Made by a program: the position numbers and the translations under genes
Shown here: positions 47,650-55,456 of the stretch, one piece after another
Layout: every line of letters begins with the position of its first letter
Position numbering within the stretch: the first letter of the stretch is position 1
The notes under the pieces: generated by a model
Database searches by the model: none
The model's input: only the letters and a program-made list of their open reading frames with translations
What the model was told of the DNA's origin: nothing
Origin: Streptomyces albogriseolus
GTDB taxonomy: Bacteria > Actinomycetota > Actinomycetes > Streptomycetales > Streptomycetaceae
NCBI GenBank assembly: GCA_014650475.1
Contig: BMVA01000002.1
Span: 434,001-498,000 of the forward strand
Length of the DNA stretch: 64,000 nucleotides
Direction of reading: 5' to 3'

Positions 47650-48249
47650 GTGGAGAGTGTCGGGTCGCTGGTCGGCAGCCCGTGGATCTACGCGGTGGTG
47701 GCCCTGTCGGTCCTGCTCGACGTCTTCCTCCCGGTGCTGCCCAGCGGGGTGCTGGTGATCACCGCGGCCACCGCGGCCGCCGCGAGCACCGCCGCCTACG
47801 TGCCCGACATCCTGGTGCTGACGCTCTGCGCCGCGACCGCCTCGGTCCTCGGCGACCTGGTCGCCTACCGCCTCGCCTGGCGCGGCGGCGCCCGTCTGGA
47901 CCGGGCCCTCGCCCGCTCCCGCCGGCTGCGGGGCGCGCAGGAACGTCTCGGCGCGGCGCTGGCCCGGGGCGGCGGCGGCCTCGTCGTCCTCGCACGGTTC
48001 GCGCCGGCCGGCCGCTCGGTGGTCTCCCTCGGCGCCGGCGCCGCCCGCCACCGCGCCCGCGACTTCCTCCCCTGGTCCGCCCTCGCGGGCCTGACCTGGG
48101 CCGGCTACAGCGTCGCCCTCGGCTATCTGGGCGGCCAGTGGCTCGGCGCGACGTGGCTCGCCGCGGCGGTCTCGGTGGGCGCCCTGTGCGCGGCAGGCGC
48201 GGGCGCGGGCTACTTGATGCGCAAGCCGCAGCCGTCGGAGGCGGGGTAG
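47650..48249 (+). CDS. DedA (VTT-domain) membrane protein
   Basis: The protein has 199 residues. It has the DedA layout: an opening re-entrant region (SVLLDVFLPVLPSGVLVITAA), a helix with GDLVAYRLAWRGG, and the conserved RFAPAGRSVVSLGAGAARHRARDFLPWSALAGLTWAGY (in parts), with Arg and Gly in the signature place. DedA proteins flip undecaprenyl phosphate or phospholipids. GTG 47650 has GGGGAG five bases upstream; a GTG at 47644 is also possible. Two DedA genes lie in this window; this one is the more divergent in sequence. Confidence 0.8.
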   Translation: MESVGSLVGSPWIYAVVALSVLLDVFLPVLPSGVLVITAATAAAASTAAYVPDILVLTLCAATASVLGDLVAYRLAWRGGARLDRALARSRRLRGAQERLGAALARGGGGLVVLARFAPAGRSVVSLGAGAARHRARDFLPWSALAGLTWAGYSVALGYLGGQWLGATWLAAAVSVGALCAAGAGAGYLMRKPQPSEAG

Positions 48250-48273
48250 CCCCCTCCGGGGCGGGGGTGTTGC

Positions 48274-48507
48274 TCAGCTTGCCGGTCGGCGGGCCGGGGC
48301 GCCCCTGACCTCCAGGCTTTCCAGCAGCTCGGCCGTGGCCTCGGCGATCGCCTCGACCGCGCGGTCGAACACCTCGCGGTTGTGGGCGGCCGGCGCGCGG
48401 AAGCCGGACACCTTCCGCACGTACTGAAGGGCGGCCGCGCGGATGTCCTCCTCCGTGGCCTCCTCGGGGAGCGCGGGCGGACGCAGGGTCTTGATACTCC
48501 GGCACAT
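48274..48507 (-). CDS. DUF2277 family small protein
   Basis: The protein has 77 residues. It starts MCRSIKTLRPP and continues EEDIRAAALQYVRKVSGFRAP, AHNREVFDRAVEAIAEATAELLESL, which matches the DUF2277 family closely. The family has no known function; the opening Cys is conserved. It resembles one half of a two-helix DNA-associated protein but that is not proven. ATG 48507 follows a GAGACT-GGGGTC pattern typical of leaderless messages here. A longer upstream reading lacks family match and was rejected. Confidence 0.85.
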   Translation of the reverse strand: MCRSIKTLRPPALPEEATEEDIRAAALQYVRKVSGFRAPAAHNREVFDRAVEAIAEATAELLESLEVRGAPARRPAS

Positions 48508-48617
48508 GACCCCAGTCTCGCGCCTCCCGCCCCCGCGGGGCCACGAAAGAGTGAAGACCGCCCACGAGACCCCGGAACACCTCGCCACCCAAATTCGAAC
48601 AGGCGTATCATTGGGGC

Positions 48618-48968
48618 GTGGCTGCGACCTATGACTTTCCGAGTGACCTCCTTGCCGGTCAGGAGGAACTGCATCAGGTCCGGGCCGAGCTGTCGGCCCT
48701 GCTGAAGCGGCTCCCCTGGTCGGTCGAACCCCTCGACGGGTTCAGCGACGACAACGGCTGGCGCAAGGTCGAGCGCCCCGCCTCGCCCGGCTGGACCGAG
48801 GACGAGCAGGCCGAGGTCGAGAAGCTCCGGCGCCGCGAGCACGAACTCGCGGTGTTCGTCAGCACCCACCGCTACTGGTCGGAACTCACCGGCTCCGACC
48901 GCGTGCAGGCGCGCTCCGCGCTGAAGCACGCCCAAGAGGAGGGCGCGGACGGGGAAGAGTCGCCGTAG
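48618..48968 (+). CDS. Conserved hypothetical protein, soluble and helical
   Basis: The protein has 116 residues and is acidic and mostly helical: LLAGQEELHQVRAELSALLKRLPW, then a WRKVERPASPGWTEDEQAEVEKLRRREHELAVFVSTHRYW region (read in parts). The aromatic residues around WSV, GWRK and YWSEL may mark a ligand or protein contact. No family is recognised. GTG 48618 follows TATCAT by six bases, a strong leaderless promoter arrangement. It is divergent from DUF2277 and ends at a strong terminator facing tRNA-Val. Confidence 0.75.
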   Translation: MAATYDFPSDLLAGQEELHQVRAELSALLKRLPWSVEPLDGFSDDNGWRKVERPASPGWTEDEQAEVEKLRRREHELAVFVSTHRYWSELTGSDRVQARSALKHAQEEGADGEESP

Positions 48969-48986
48969 CGGCTCCCCCCGACGGCA

Positions 48987-49017
48987 CAGGGCCCCCGGAG
49001 ATGCTCCGGGGGCCCTG
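48987..49017. terminator. Bidirectional terminator between hypothetical gene and tRNA-Val
   Basis: CAGGGCCCCCGGAG and its exact complement form a 14-bp stem around a 3-base ATG loop. It is placed to stop both the gene at 48618 and the tRNA transcript on the other strand. Confidence 0.85.
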
Positions 49018-49024
49018 TCGTGTG

Positions 49025-49096
<72 letters not shown>

Positions 49097-49129
49097 GTGA
49101 CCCGTGCTCGCCGCCCGGGTCGAGTGGAC

Positions 49130-49160
49130 AGACTACATGGCCGGGGTCACGGTCCCGCAA
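49130..49160 (-). promoter_or_regulatory. Probable tRNA-Val promoter
   Basis: On the minus strand TTGCGG (49160-49155) and TAGTCT (49135-49130) are spaced 19 bases apart, about 30 bases upstream of the mature tRNA 5' end. The spacing is slightly long. Confidence 0.45.
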
Positions 49161-49313
49161 ACCCCGTACGCCCCGGCCCGGGGGATATCCCCACCCCGGA
49201 TCCGCCGGTCGGCCGGATCCCCTGCGGGCCCCCTCCTCCGTACGGTCGAAGACACCCGAAGCCGCCGCACCGCGCGGCCGTCCGTCCGCCGTACGCCCTG
49301 GGGGGAGCCCGTC

Positions 49314-50120
49314 ATGACCGCCACCGCCCGCACCACCTCGCCCACCCGCAGATCCCGTCCCGTACGGGCGCCTGCCCTCGTGCTCGCCGGGGCCGCCGTG
49401 GTGCTCGGCGCGGCGCTGAGCGCGTGCGGGGCGTCGGCGGCCGACGACGACGAGCCCGAGCACCGCGCCTTCGACCTGCCCGGCGCGAGCCTCACCGTGG
49501 ACTCCGACGACTCCGCCCTGGAGATCGTCGCCTCGGACGAGCAGCCGGAGGGCGAGATCGCGGTCACCCGGTGGTTCCAGGGGACCGTCGCCATCGGCTC
49601 GGACCCGAAGGTCACCTGGTCCATGGACGGCGACCGGCTGGTGCTGCGCGAGCACTGCTCGGGCGTCGTCGCCGACTGCTCCGCCAAGCACCGCGTCGTG
49701 GTGCCGCGCGGCGTCACCGTCACCGTCGAGAGCGACGACGGCAGCGTCCGGGCCGACGGCTTCCGCGACGCGCTGAGCGTCCGCACCAAGGACGGCTCGG
49801 TCCGCGTCACGGACACCAGCGGCCCGCTGGAACTGCGCAGCGGCGACGGATCGGTGCGCGCCGAGGTCTCCTCCCGCACCGTGCGCGCCCACAGCGGTGA
49901 CGGCTCGATGCACCTCGTCCTCACCGCCGTGCCGGACCGGGTGGAGTCCCGCAGCGGCGACGGCTCGACGACCATCGACCTGCCGCGCGGCGCCTACCGG
50001 GTGGACACCTCCACCGGCGACGGCGCCGAGGACGTGTCCGTCCCGCACGACGACTCCAGCTCCCACGTGGTGACCGCGCGCACCGGCGACGGCAAACTCA
50101 CCGTCCGCACGGCGAACTGA
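49314..50120 (+). CDS. Lipoprotein with DUF4097 beta-strand repeats
   Basis: The protein has 268 residues. A lipoprotein signal ends LGAALSAC|GAS, with the Cys as lipid site. The mature part is a right-handed beta-helix-like DUF4097 domain with about seven repeats of an S/T-G-D-G-S type turn (DDGSVRA, KDGSVRV, GDGSVRA, GDGSMHL, GDGSTTI, GDGAEDV, GDGKLTV). Such domains occur in envelope-stress proteins, but the ligand is unknown. GGGGGGAG lies before ATG 49314. The following coiled-coil gene is 74 bases downstream in the same direction. Confidence 0.9.
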   Translation: MTATARTTSPTRRSRPVRAPALVLAGAAVVLGAALSACGASAADDDEPEHRAFDLPGASLTVDSDDSALEIVASDEQPEGEIAVTRWFQGTVAIGSDPKVTWSMDGDRLVLREHCSGVVADCSAKHRVVVPRGVTVTVESDDGSVRADGFRDALSVRTKDGSVRVTDTSGPLELRSGDGSVRAEVSSRTVRAHSGDGSMHLVLTAVPDRVESRSGDGSTTIDLPRGAYRVDTSTGDGAEDVSVPHDDSSSHVVTARTGDGKLTVRTAN

Positions 50121-50194
50121 CGGGCCCGTGTGTTCGTCCTGTACCGGTGGGAGAATGACAACGGGCAGGGCGAACGACAGTACGGGAGAGGGAT

Positions 50195-51592
50195 GTGACG
50201 GCGACACCAGCACAGCCGTACTCGCCGTCGGAGCCGCGCGCGCCTCGCCTGCGCCGCACCCTGTCCCCCGGACCTCTGCGTGACGCGCTCGCCCTGGCCG
50301 CCCTGCCGCTGGTCGCGGCGCTGGTGCTGCCCGCCGCGTTCGCCGGCGGGGGCACCCGGCGCTGGTTCGGCGGGCGGGCGGAGAACCAGCGCGCCGAGGC
50401 GCAGGCCGCCAAGGACGCCGCGGCCGCCGCCTTCTACGAACTCGACACCGCCCAGCGCGATCTGCGCATCTCCATCGAGACGATCACCGTCGTCGACGAC
50501 TCGCCCGCGGCCCGCCGGGCCGTCGAGGACTTCGCGGCGCTGGGCCGGCGCATCGACGAGGCCAGCCACCGTTACATCAGTGCCGTCGACGCCCACGACC
50601 TCGACCGCGACGACCTGGACGCCTCGACGGCCTCCCGGGCCCGTGCCGACCTGACCGCCGCCAAGGACGAACTGGGGCGGGTCAAGCAGGACCTGGACCG
50701 GTTCGCCGACGGGCTCGGCCCGCTGCTCGGCAAGGCGGAGACCCAGCTGGCCCGGCTCGCGCCCGCCGTCGAACGCGCCCGGCAGGCACTGCTCGCCGCC
50801 TCCCAGGCCCTCGACTCCGCCCGCGGCTCCGGACTGAAGGCCGACGACCTGGCCGCCCGGCTTGCCGCCCTCTCCCCCGAGCTGACCAAGCTGAACCAGG
50901 GCGCCGGTCAGCACGGCGTGCCCGCCACCCTGGACCGGGCCGCGCGCGTCACCCGGGAGGCCGAGGCGATCCGCGTGGAGGCGGAGCGGCTGCCGGAGCG
51001 GGCCGCCGAGATCGACCACCGGCTGGTCTCCCTGCGCACCCGCGCCCAGGCCCTCACCACCCGCTCCGAGCAGGTCGAACCCGTCCTGAGCGAACTGCGG
51101 CGGCGCTTCACCGCCGCCTGCTGGCAGGACCTCCAGGGCGTGCCCGAGCTCGCCGAGCGCAACGTCCGGCAGGCGGAGGCCCGGCTCGCCGAGGCCCGCA
51201 CGGCCCGCGACGAACAGCGCTGGGCCGACGCCACCTCCCTGCTGTCCACCGCGCGGGCCCTGCTGAACACCACCGACGAGGCCGTGTCCGCCGCCGGGGA
51301 CCGCCTGCGCCGGCTGAACGCCGTGCAGAAGGACCCCGAGCAGGAGATCGAACGCACCCGGTTCGCCATCCGGGACGCCCAGCGGCTCGCCATGGCCGGC
51401 CGCAACACCCCCGACCCGCGCCACGCCCGCCCGCTCGACGACGCCGTGGCCCGGCTGGAGCGCGCCGTCGCCGGGCTGGAGGGCCGTCACCCCGACTACT
51501 GGCACTTCCTCACCGAGACGGAGGCGGTCCGGGAGACCGTGAGCCGCGTGGTGGCCCAGATCCGCGAGGAGCGCGGCGCCGGCGCCCACTGA
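50195..51592 (+). CDS. Membrane-anchored coiled-coil protein
   Basis: The protein has 465 residues. A Pro-rich cytoplasmic or N-terminal stretch is followed by one hydrophobic helix (ALALAALPLVAALVLPAAFA, about 31-50) and then more than 400 residues of helical heptads rich in Ala, Glu, Arg and Leu, with few prolines, typical of long coiled coils. No enzyme motif is present. GTG 50195 follows a GAGAGGG ribosome site. The layout suits a scaffold at the membrane. Orthologues seem common in Streptomyces by my recollection, without assigned function. Confidence 0.8.
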   Translation: MTATPAQPYSPSEPRAPRLRRTLSPGPLRDALALAALPLVAALVLPAAFAGGGTRRWFGGRAENQRAEAQAAKDAAAAAFYELDTAQRDLRISIETITVVDDSPAARRAVEDFAALGRRIDEASHRYISAVDAHDLDRDDLDASTASRARADLTAAKDELGRVKQDLDRFADGLGPLLGKAETQLARLAPAVERARQALLAASQALDSARGSGLKADDLAARLAALSPELTKLNQGAGQHGVPATLDRAARVTREAEAIRVEAERLPERAAEIDHRLVSLRTRAQALTTRSEQVEPVLSELRRRFTAACWQDLQGVPELAERNVRQAEARLAEARTARDEQRWADATSLLSTARALLNTTDEAVSAAGDRLRRLNAVQKDPEQEIERTRFAIRDAQRLAMAGRNTPDPRHARPLDDAVARLERAVAGLEGRHPDYWHFLTETEAVRETVSRVVAQIREERGAGAH

Positions 51593-51628
51593 CCGGCCCT
51601 CTCTCGCCGGTCCGGTTAACCTGTGCCC

Positions 51629-51850
51629 ATGCCTCGCTACGAGTTCCGCTGCCGCACCTGCGGCGACACGTTCGAACTGAGCCGTCCGATGGCGGAGTCC
51701 TCCGCCCCCGCGGCCTGCCCGGCGGGTCACGACGACACGGTCAAGCTCCTCTCCACGGTCGCGGTCGGCGGCACCGCCTCGGCGGCGGCCCCGGCGCCCC
51801 GCGCGGGCGGCGGAGGCGGCGGCTGCTGCGGCGGGGGCTGCTGCGGCTGA
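51629..51850 (+). CDS. FmdB-family small zinc-ribbon protein
   Basis: The protein has 73 residues. It starts MPRYEFRCRTCGDTFELSRPM and has a second half-site near ACPAGH, the CxxC...C pattern of FmdB regulatory proteins. The C-terminal tail is Gly/Cys-rich (GGGGGGCCGGGCCG), as often seen in actinobacterial members, and may bind more metal. TAACCT lies seven bases before ATG 51629, so it is probably leaderless. A GTG two codons earlier is possible. The role is not known. Confidence 0.85.
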   Translation: MPRYEFRCRTCGDTFELSRPMAESSAPAACPAGHDDTVKLLSTVAVGGTASAAAPAPRAGGGGGGCCGGGCCG

Positions 51851-51874
51851 CCTCGCGCCGCCCGGCCCAGCGGG

Positions 51875-52522
51875 TCAGCTGCCCAGGTAGCGGAGCACCG
51901 CGAGCACTCTGCGCGAATAGCCCTCCCCTCCGCCCGCCAGCTCGAGCTTGTCGAAGATCGCGTTGGTGTGCTTCTCCACCGCGCTCTGCGAGATGTGCAG
52001 CCGCCGTGCGATGGCCGCGTTGGTGTGCCCCTGCGCCATCTCGGCCAGCACCGAGCGCTCCCGCGCGCTGAGCCGGGCCAGGGGGTCGACGTGGGTGGTG
52101 CGGCCGAGCAGCTGCCGGACGACCTCCGAGTCGAAGGCGGCCCGCCCGGCGGCCACCCTCTCCAGCGCGTCCAGGAACTCGTCGACCTGGACGACCCGGT
52201 CCTTCAGCAGATAGCCCACTCCTTCCGACTCACCCGTCAGCAGCTCCGTCGCATACCGCTTCTCCACGTACTGCGAGAGCACCAGCACCCCCACCTCGGG
52301 CCGGCTGCGGCGGATCTCCAGGGCCGCGCGCAGTCCCTCGTCCGTGTGGGTGGGCGGCATCCGGACGTCGGCGACCACCACGTCCGGCGGGGTCGCGGCG
52401 ACCGCCTGCAGCAGCCGGTCGGCGTCGCCGACGGCGGCGATCACCTCGTGCCCCTCCTCCGTCAGCAGCCGCACCAGGCCCTCCCGCAGCAGGATGGAGT
52501 CCTCGGCCAGGATCACGCGCAC
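51875..52522 (-). CDS. LuxR/NarL-family response regulator
   Basis: The protein has 215 residues. The receiver has LAEDS, phosphorylated Asp52 in VVVADVRMPP and the conserved Lys in YLLKDRV. The C-terminal HTH reads LSARERSVLAEMAQGHTNAAIARRLHISQSAVEKHTNAIFDKL (in parts). GTG 52522 lies inside the kinase gene, whose stop it overlaps by ten bases, so the pair are co-translated. The three 22-bp-spaced palindromes upstream of the kinase are the most likely DNA target. Confidence 0.93.
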   Translation of the reverse strand: MRVILAEDSILLREGLVRLLTEEGHEVIAAVGDADRLLQAVAATPPDVVVADVRMPPTHTDEGLRAALEIRRSRPEVGVLVLSQYVEKRYATELLTGESEGVGYLLKDRVVQVDEFLDALERVAAGRAAFDSEVVRQLLGRTTHVDPLARLSARERSVLAEMAQGHTNAAIARRLHISQSAVEKHTNAIFDKLELAGGGEGYSRRVLAVLRYLGS

Positions 52523-53655
52523 GGCAGCTCCGCGGTCACCAGCGTCGGCCCGCCCGGGGGACTGCGCACCTCGAGCCTCCCGTCCAGCGCGGCCACCCGC
52601 CGGGCCAGCCCGAACAGGCCGCTGCCCGACGCGTTCGCCCCGCCCCGGCCGTCGTCCTCGACACTCACCCGCAACGCTCCTTCCTCCGATCCGACCGCGA
52701 CGACTATCCGGCTCGGCGCCGCGTGCTTCACCGCGTTGGTCACGGCCTCGCAGACGACGAAGTAGACGACCGTCGCCACCGGCCGCGCCGGCTCCCCGCT
52801 CAGCCCGTACTCCACCCGCACCGGGACCGACGCCCGCTCGGCGACCGTCTCCAGCGCCGCCCGCAGCCCCGCCTCGTCGAGGGTCGTGGGGTAGATCCGC
52901 CAGGCCACTTCCCGCAGGTCGTCCAGGGCCTGCCGGCTCTCCTCGTGCGCCTGGCGCAGCAGCCGGTCCGCGCGCTCGGGGTCCTGGCTGCGCAGGGCCC
53001 GGCCCAGCAGCATGCCGAGCGCGACCAGGCGCTGCTGCACGCCGTCGTGCAGGTCCCGCTCGATGCGTCGCCGCTCGTCGTTCACCGCGTCGACCACGGC
53101 CGCGCGGCTCGCGGACAGCTCGGCGATGCGCCGCTCCAGCTCCTCCTGATGGCGGGGACCGAGCATGCGGCGGGCCAGCTTCCCCTCCAGCTCGGCGACC
53201 GCGAGTATCCCCTGCACGGTGAGGAAGAGCAGGAAGAGCCCGGCGAGGGACGTGTAGACGACCGCGCCCGTGTTCCGCACGTCGTCGACCAGTAGCCACA
53301 GATACATCCAGGACGTGCCGTAGCCGAGGCCGACCGCCGCCGAGAGCATCACCACCGCGCCCAGCACGCCGAGGGCCCAGCGGCAGGCCAGATACCGCAG
53401 GGCCTGCGTGTCCTCGTACACGGGAGAGGTGTGGGCCCGGAGCCAGACCCGCAGCCGGGCCCGCTCCAGCTCCGTCACTCTCCGCGCGCACGCGAGGACC
53501 GGGCGGAGCACGGCCCGGCGGGGCCGCGGCCAGGCCACGACGAGCAGGAGCAGCAGGCCGGCCAGGGCCGTGCCGAGCAGCTCGACGACGGCCGCGGCGG
53601 CCCCCCACATGAGACCGACCGCGCACCGCACCACACGCCGCGCCATGACTCGCAT
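52513..53655 (-). CDS. Sensor histidine kinase, HisKA_3 type
   Basis: The protein has 380 residues. The N-terminal third carries hydrophobic pairs (about 5-45 and 90-165) with a loop holding VYEDTQALRYLACRWALG. A coiled coil leads to the dimerisation helix with the phospho-acceptor His in RDLHDGVQQRLVALGMLL. The GHKL domain has EAVTNAVKHA (N box) and DDGRGGANASGSGLFGLARRVAAL (G1/G2 in parts). TAGTCT seven bases before ATG 53655 suggests a leaderless message. The signal is unknown. Confidence 0.93.
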   Translation of the reverse strand: MRVMARRVVRCAVGLMWGAAAAVVELLGTALAGLLLLLVVAWPRPRRAVLRPVLACARRVTELERARLRVWLRAHTSPVYEDTQALRYLACRWALGVLGAVVMLSAAVGLGYGTSWMYLWLLVDDVRNTGAVVYTSLAGLFLLFLTVQGILAVAELEGKLARRMLGPRHQEELERRIAELSASRAAVVDAVNDERRRIERDLHDGVQQRLVALGMLLGRALRSQDPERADRLLRQAHEESRQALDDLREVAWRIYPTTLDEAGLRAALETVAERASVPVRVEYGLSGEPARPVATVVYFVVCEAVTNAVKHAAPSRIVVAVGSEEGALRVSVEDDGRGGANASGSGLFGLARRVAALDGRLEVRSPPGGPTLVTAELPCA

Positions 53656-53692
53656 GATCGCGAGACTAGCCGGGCCGGTCGGGGGCACACAC

Positions 53693-53764
53693 TGCGGAAA
53701 ACCGCAATTCCTCCTGCGGAGAACCGCAAGAAATCCTGCGGACGATCGCACCTCGTCGTGCGGC
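53693..53764. promoter_or_regulatory. Array of three 14-bp palindromes at exact 22-bp spacing
   Basis: TGCGGAAAACCGCA (53693-53706), TGCGGAGAACCGCA (53715-53728) and TGCGGACGATCGCA (53737-53750) start exactly 22 bp apart; a fourth half-site TGCGG starts at 53759, again 22 bp on. The array lies between the kinase (minus) and DedA (plus) genes and covers both upstream regions. Spacing of two helical turns places all sites on one face of the DNA, fitting cooperative binding of a dimer such as the adjacent NarL-type regulator. Confidence 0.85.
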
Positions 53765-53808
53765 TTTCCTCAGCGACCCTTCAGCTCCGATTTCCTAGCG
53801 TGGACGAC

Positions 53809-54615
53809 ATGACAGCCATCGCAGCGCAGACGATCACGGCCTCAGGCGCGGACGCCGGGCCGCAGTGGGTCAACGACCTCATGGACGCCCTCGGCGCCCC
53901 CGGGGCGGGCCTCGCCATCGCGCTCGAGAACCTGTTCCCGCCCGTGCCGAGCGAGGTGATCCTGCCGCTGGCCGGCTTCGCCGCGAGCAACGGACGGATG
54001 AGCCTGATCGCCGCGCTGCTGTGGACCACCGCCGGCTCGGTGATCGGCGCGCTCGCCCTGTACGGGGTGGGGGCGCTGCTGGGCCGGGAGCGGACGCTGG
54101 CGCTGGCGGGACGCCTGCCGCTGGTGAAGGTCGCGGACGTGGAGAAGACGGAGGCGTGGTTCCTGCGGCACGGGTCGAAGGCGGTGTTCTTCGGCCGGAT
54201 GATCCCGCTGTTCCGCAGCCTCGTGTCCATACCGGCCGGGGTGGAGCGGATGCCGCTGCCGCTGTTCCTCGGCCTGACCACGCTGGGCAGCGCGATATGG
54301 AACACGGCGTTCGTGATCGCGGGCTACGCGCTCGGGGACAACTGGACGCAGGTGACGTCCGTCGTGTCGGCCTACTCGAAGGCGGTGCTGGCGGCCGCGG
54401 CCCTGGCCCTCGTGGCCTTCGTCGTCATACGCCTGTTCCGCTCGGGCGGCGGCAGCCGTCGCGCGGGCCGGGGCCCGGCGGGCGCCGGCTCCCGCGGCGC
54501 GGACGCCGACGCCCATGCCGGTGCCGACGAGGCCGGGGTGGCCGGCGCCCCGTCCGGGCAGGTCCGCCCGGCGGACTCGGCCGCCGACACCCTGAGCCTG
54601 CGCCGCCCCCGCTGA
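53809..54615 (+). CDS. DedA-family membrane protein
   Basis: The protein has 268 residues. The DedA core has ALENLFPPVPSEVILPLAGFAA, a TAGSVIGALALYGVGALLGRE helix and the signature FFGRMIPLFRSLVSIPAGVERMPLPLFLGLTTLGSAIWN (in parts). It should flip a lipid carrier such as undecaprenyl phosphate. The last 60 residues are a disordered Gly/Ala/Asp-rich cytoplasmic tail, longer than usual. TAGCGT seven bases before ATG 53809 marks a leaderless start. The 22-bp-spaced palindromes lie upstream, so the two-component system probably controls it. Confidence 0.9.
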   Translation: MTAIAAQTITASGADAGPQWVNDLMDALGAPGAGLAIALENLFPPVPSEVILPLAGFAASNGRMSLIAALLWTTAGSVIGALALYGVGALLGRERTLALAGRLPLVKVADVEKTEAWFLRHGSKAVFFGRMIPLFRSLVSIPAGVERMPLPLFLGLTTLGSAIWNTAFVIAGYALGDNWTQVTSVVSAYSKAVLAAAALALVAFVVIRLFRSGGGSRRAGRGPAGAGSRGADADAHAGADEAGVAGAPSGQVRPADSAADTLSLRRPR

Positions 54616-54616
54616 T

Positions 54617-54638
54617 CCCGCCGCCGGCTCCCGGCGGG
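54617..54638. terminator. Terminator between DedA and the Ter-island HAD gene
   Basis: CCCGCCG and CGGCGGG arms around an 8-base loop, two bases after the DedA stop and just beyond the end of the converging HAD gene. Confidence 0.6.
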
Positions 54639-54646
54639 GACCGGCC

Positions 54647-55456
54647 TCAGCGGGAGCGGACGGTGCGGAGGAACTCGCGGAGGATGCGTTCGCCCGCCGC
54701 GACGCCCCGCTCGGGCAGGGTCCGGACGCCGGGGGCCGTCCAGGAGGCCTCGGCGAGTTCGCCGTGGCCCGGGCGCCAGCCCAGGTCGGCGGCGAGGAGC
54801 AGGTCCGCGTCGAGGAGGGAGTCGCCCGCGGCGAGGGTCAGGTCGGCGCCGGTGCGCCGGGCGACCTCCCGCATGGCCGCGCTCTTGGTGAGCGGCTTGG
54901 GCACGGCGTAGATCTTGCGGCCCTGCAGGGACACCGTCCAGCCGCGGTTCTCCGCCCACTCCCCGAGTTCCTTCACCCACTCCTCGCGCAGCAGCTCGCG
55001 CTCCACGACGAGGTAGGCGAAGAGGTCCTCGGCGGTCCGGTGCTTGCGCACCCACACGGGGTCGGCGGTGCGCAGCAAATGGTCCTGCACCTCGGACAGC
55101 GGGGCGCACTCGTCGGCCAGCCGGGCCTGGACGCGTCCGTGCCAGTCCCGGTCGGAGACGCCGTCGACGAGCAGATGGCCGCCGTTGGCGCAGATCGCGT
55201 AGGTGGGGGCGGGGCCTGGGAGGTTGATGCGCTGGTACTGCTTGCGGGTGCGGGTGGTGGTGGGGACGAACAGGGCCTCGTCGCCCAGCTCGGTGAGGAG
55301 CTGGCCTGCGGTCTCCGTCAGGTAGGACAGGGGCCGGCTCTCGTGGACCTCCACGCACAGCAGTCGCGGCGCCCGCGCGTCGGGCATGGTCAGGGCGAGC
55401 GCGGCGGCGGAGTAGATGAGGGTGCGGTCGAGGTCGCTGGCGACGATGACGGGCAT
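54647..55456 (-). CDS. HAD-family phosphatase of the Ter stress island
   Basis: The protein has 269 residues. It opens with the HAD nucleophile motif ASDLDRTLIYS, has a threonine-rich motif II region (VPTTTRTRKQYQ), the Lys near LTKSAAM and motif IV in LAAGDSLLDADLLLAAD, close to sucrose-6-phosphatase-like Cof hydrolases. Its ATG overlaps the stop of the PRTase-StiP gene (TGATG), so it is translationally coupled. In Ter-type clusters such phosphatases occur with PRTases and HpcH/HpaI-like proteins, possibly handling a nucleotide-derived product. Substrate unknown. Confidence 0.85.
   Translation of the reverse strand: MPVIVASDLDRTLIYSAAALALTMPDARAPRLLCVEVHESRPLSYLTETAGQLLTELGDEALFVPTTTRTRKQYQRINLPGPAPTYAICANGGHLLVDGVSDRDWHGRVQARLADECAPLSEVQDHLLRTADPVWVRKHRTAEDLFAYLVVERELLREEWVKELGEWAENRGWTVSLQGRKIYAVPKPLTKSAAMREVARRTGADLTLAAGDSLLDADLLLAADLGWRPGHGELAEASWTAPGVRTLPERGVAAGERILREFLRTVRSR

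Noticed and set aside
53693-53764. CRISPR-like array
   Set aside because: The repeats are 14-bp palindromes with 8-bp gaps, in a promoter region, and no cas gene is near. They fit operator sites.
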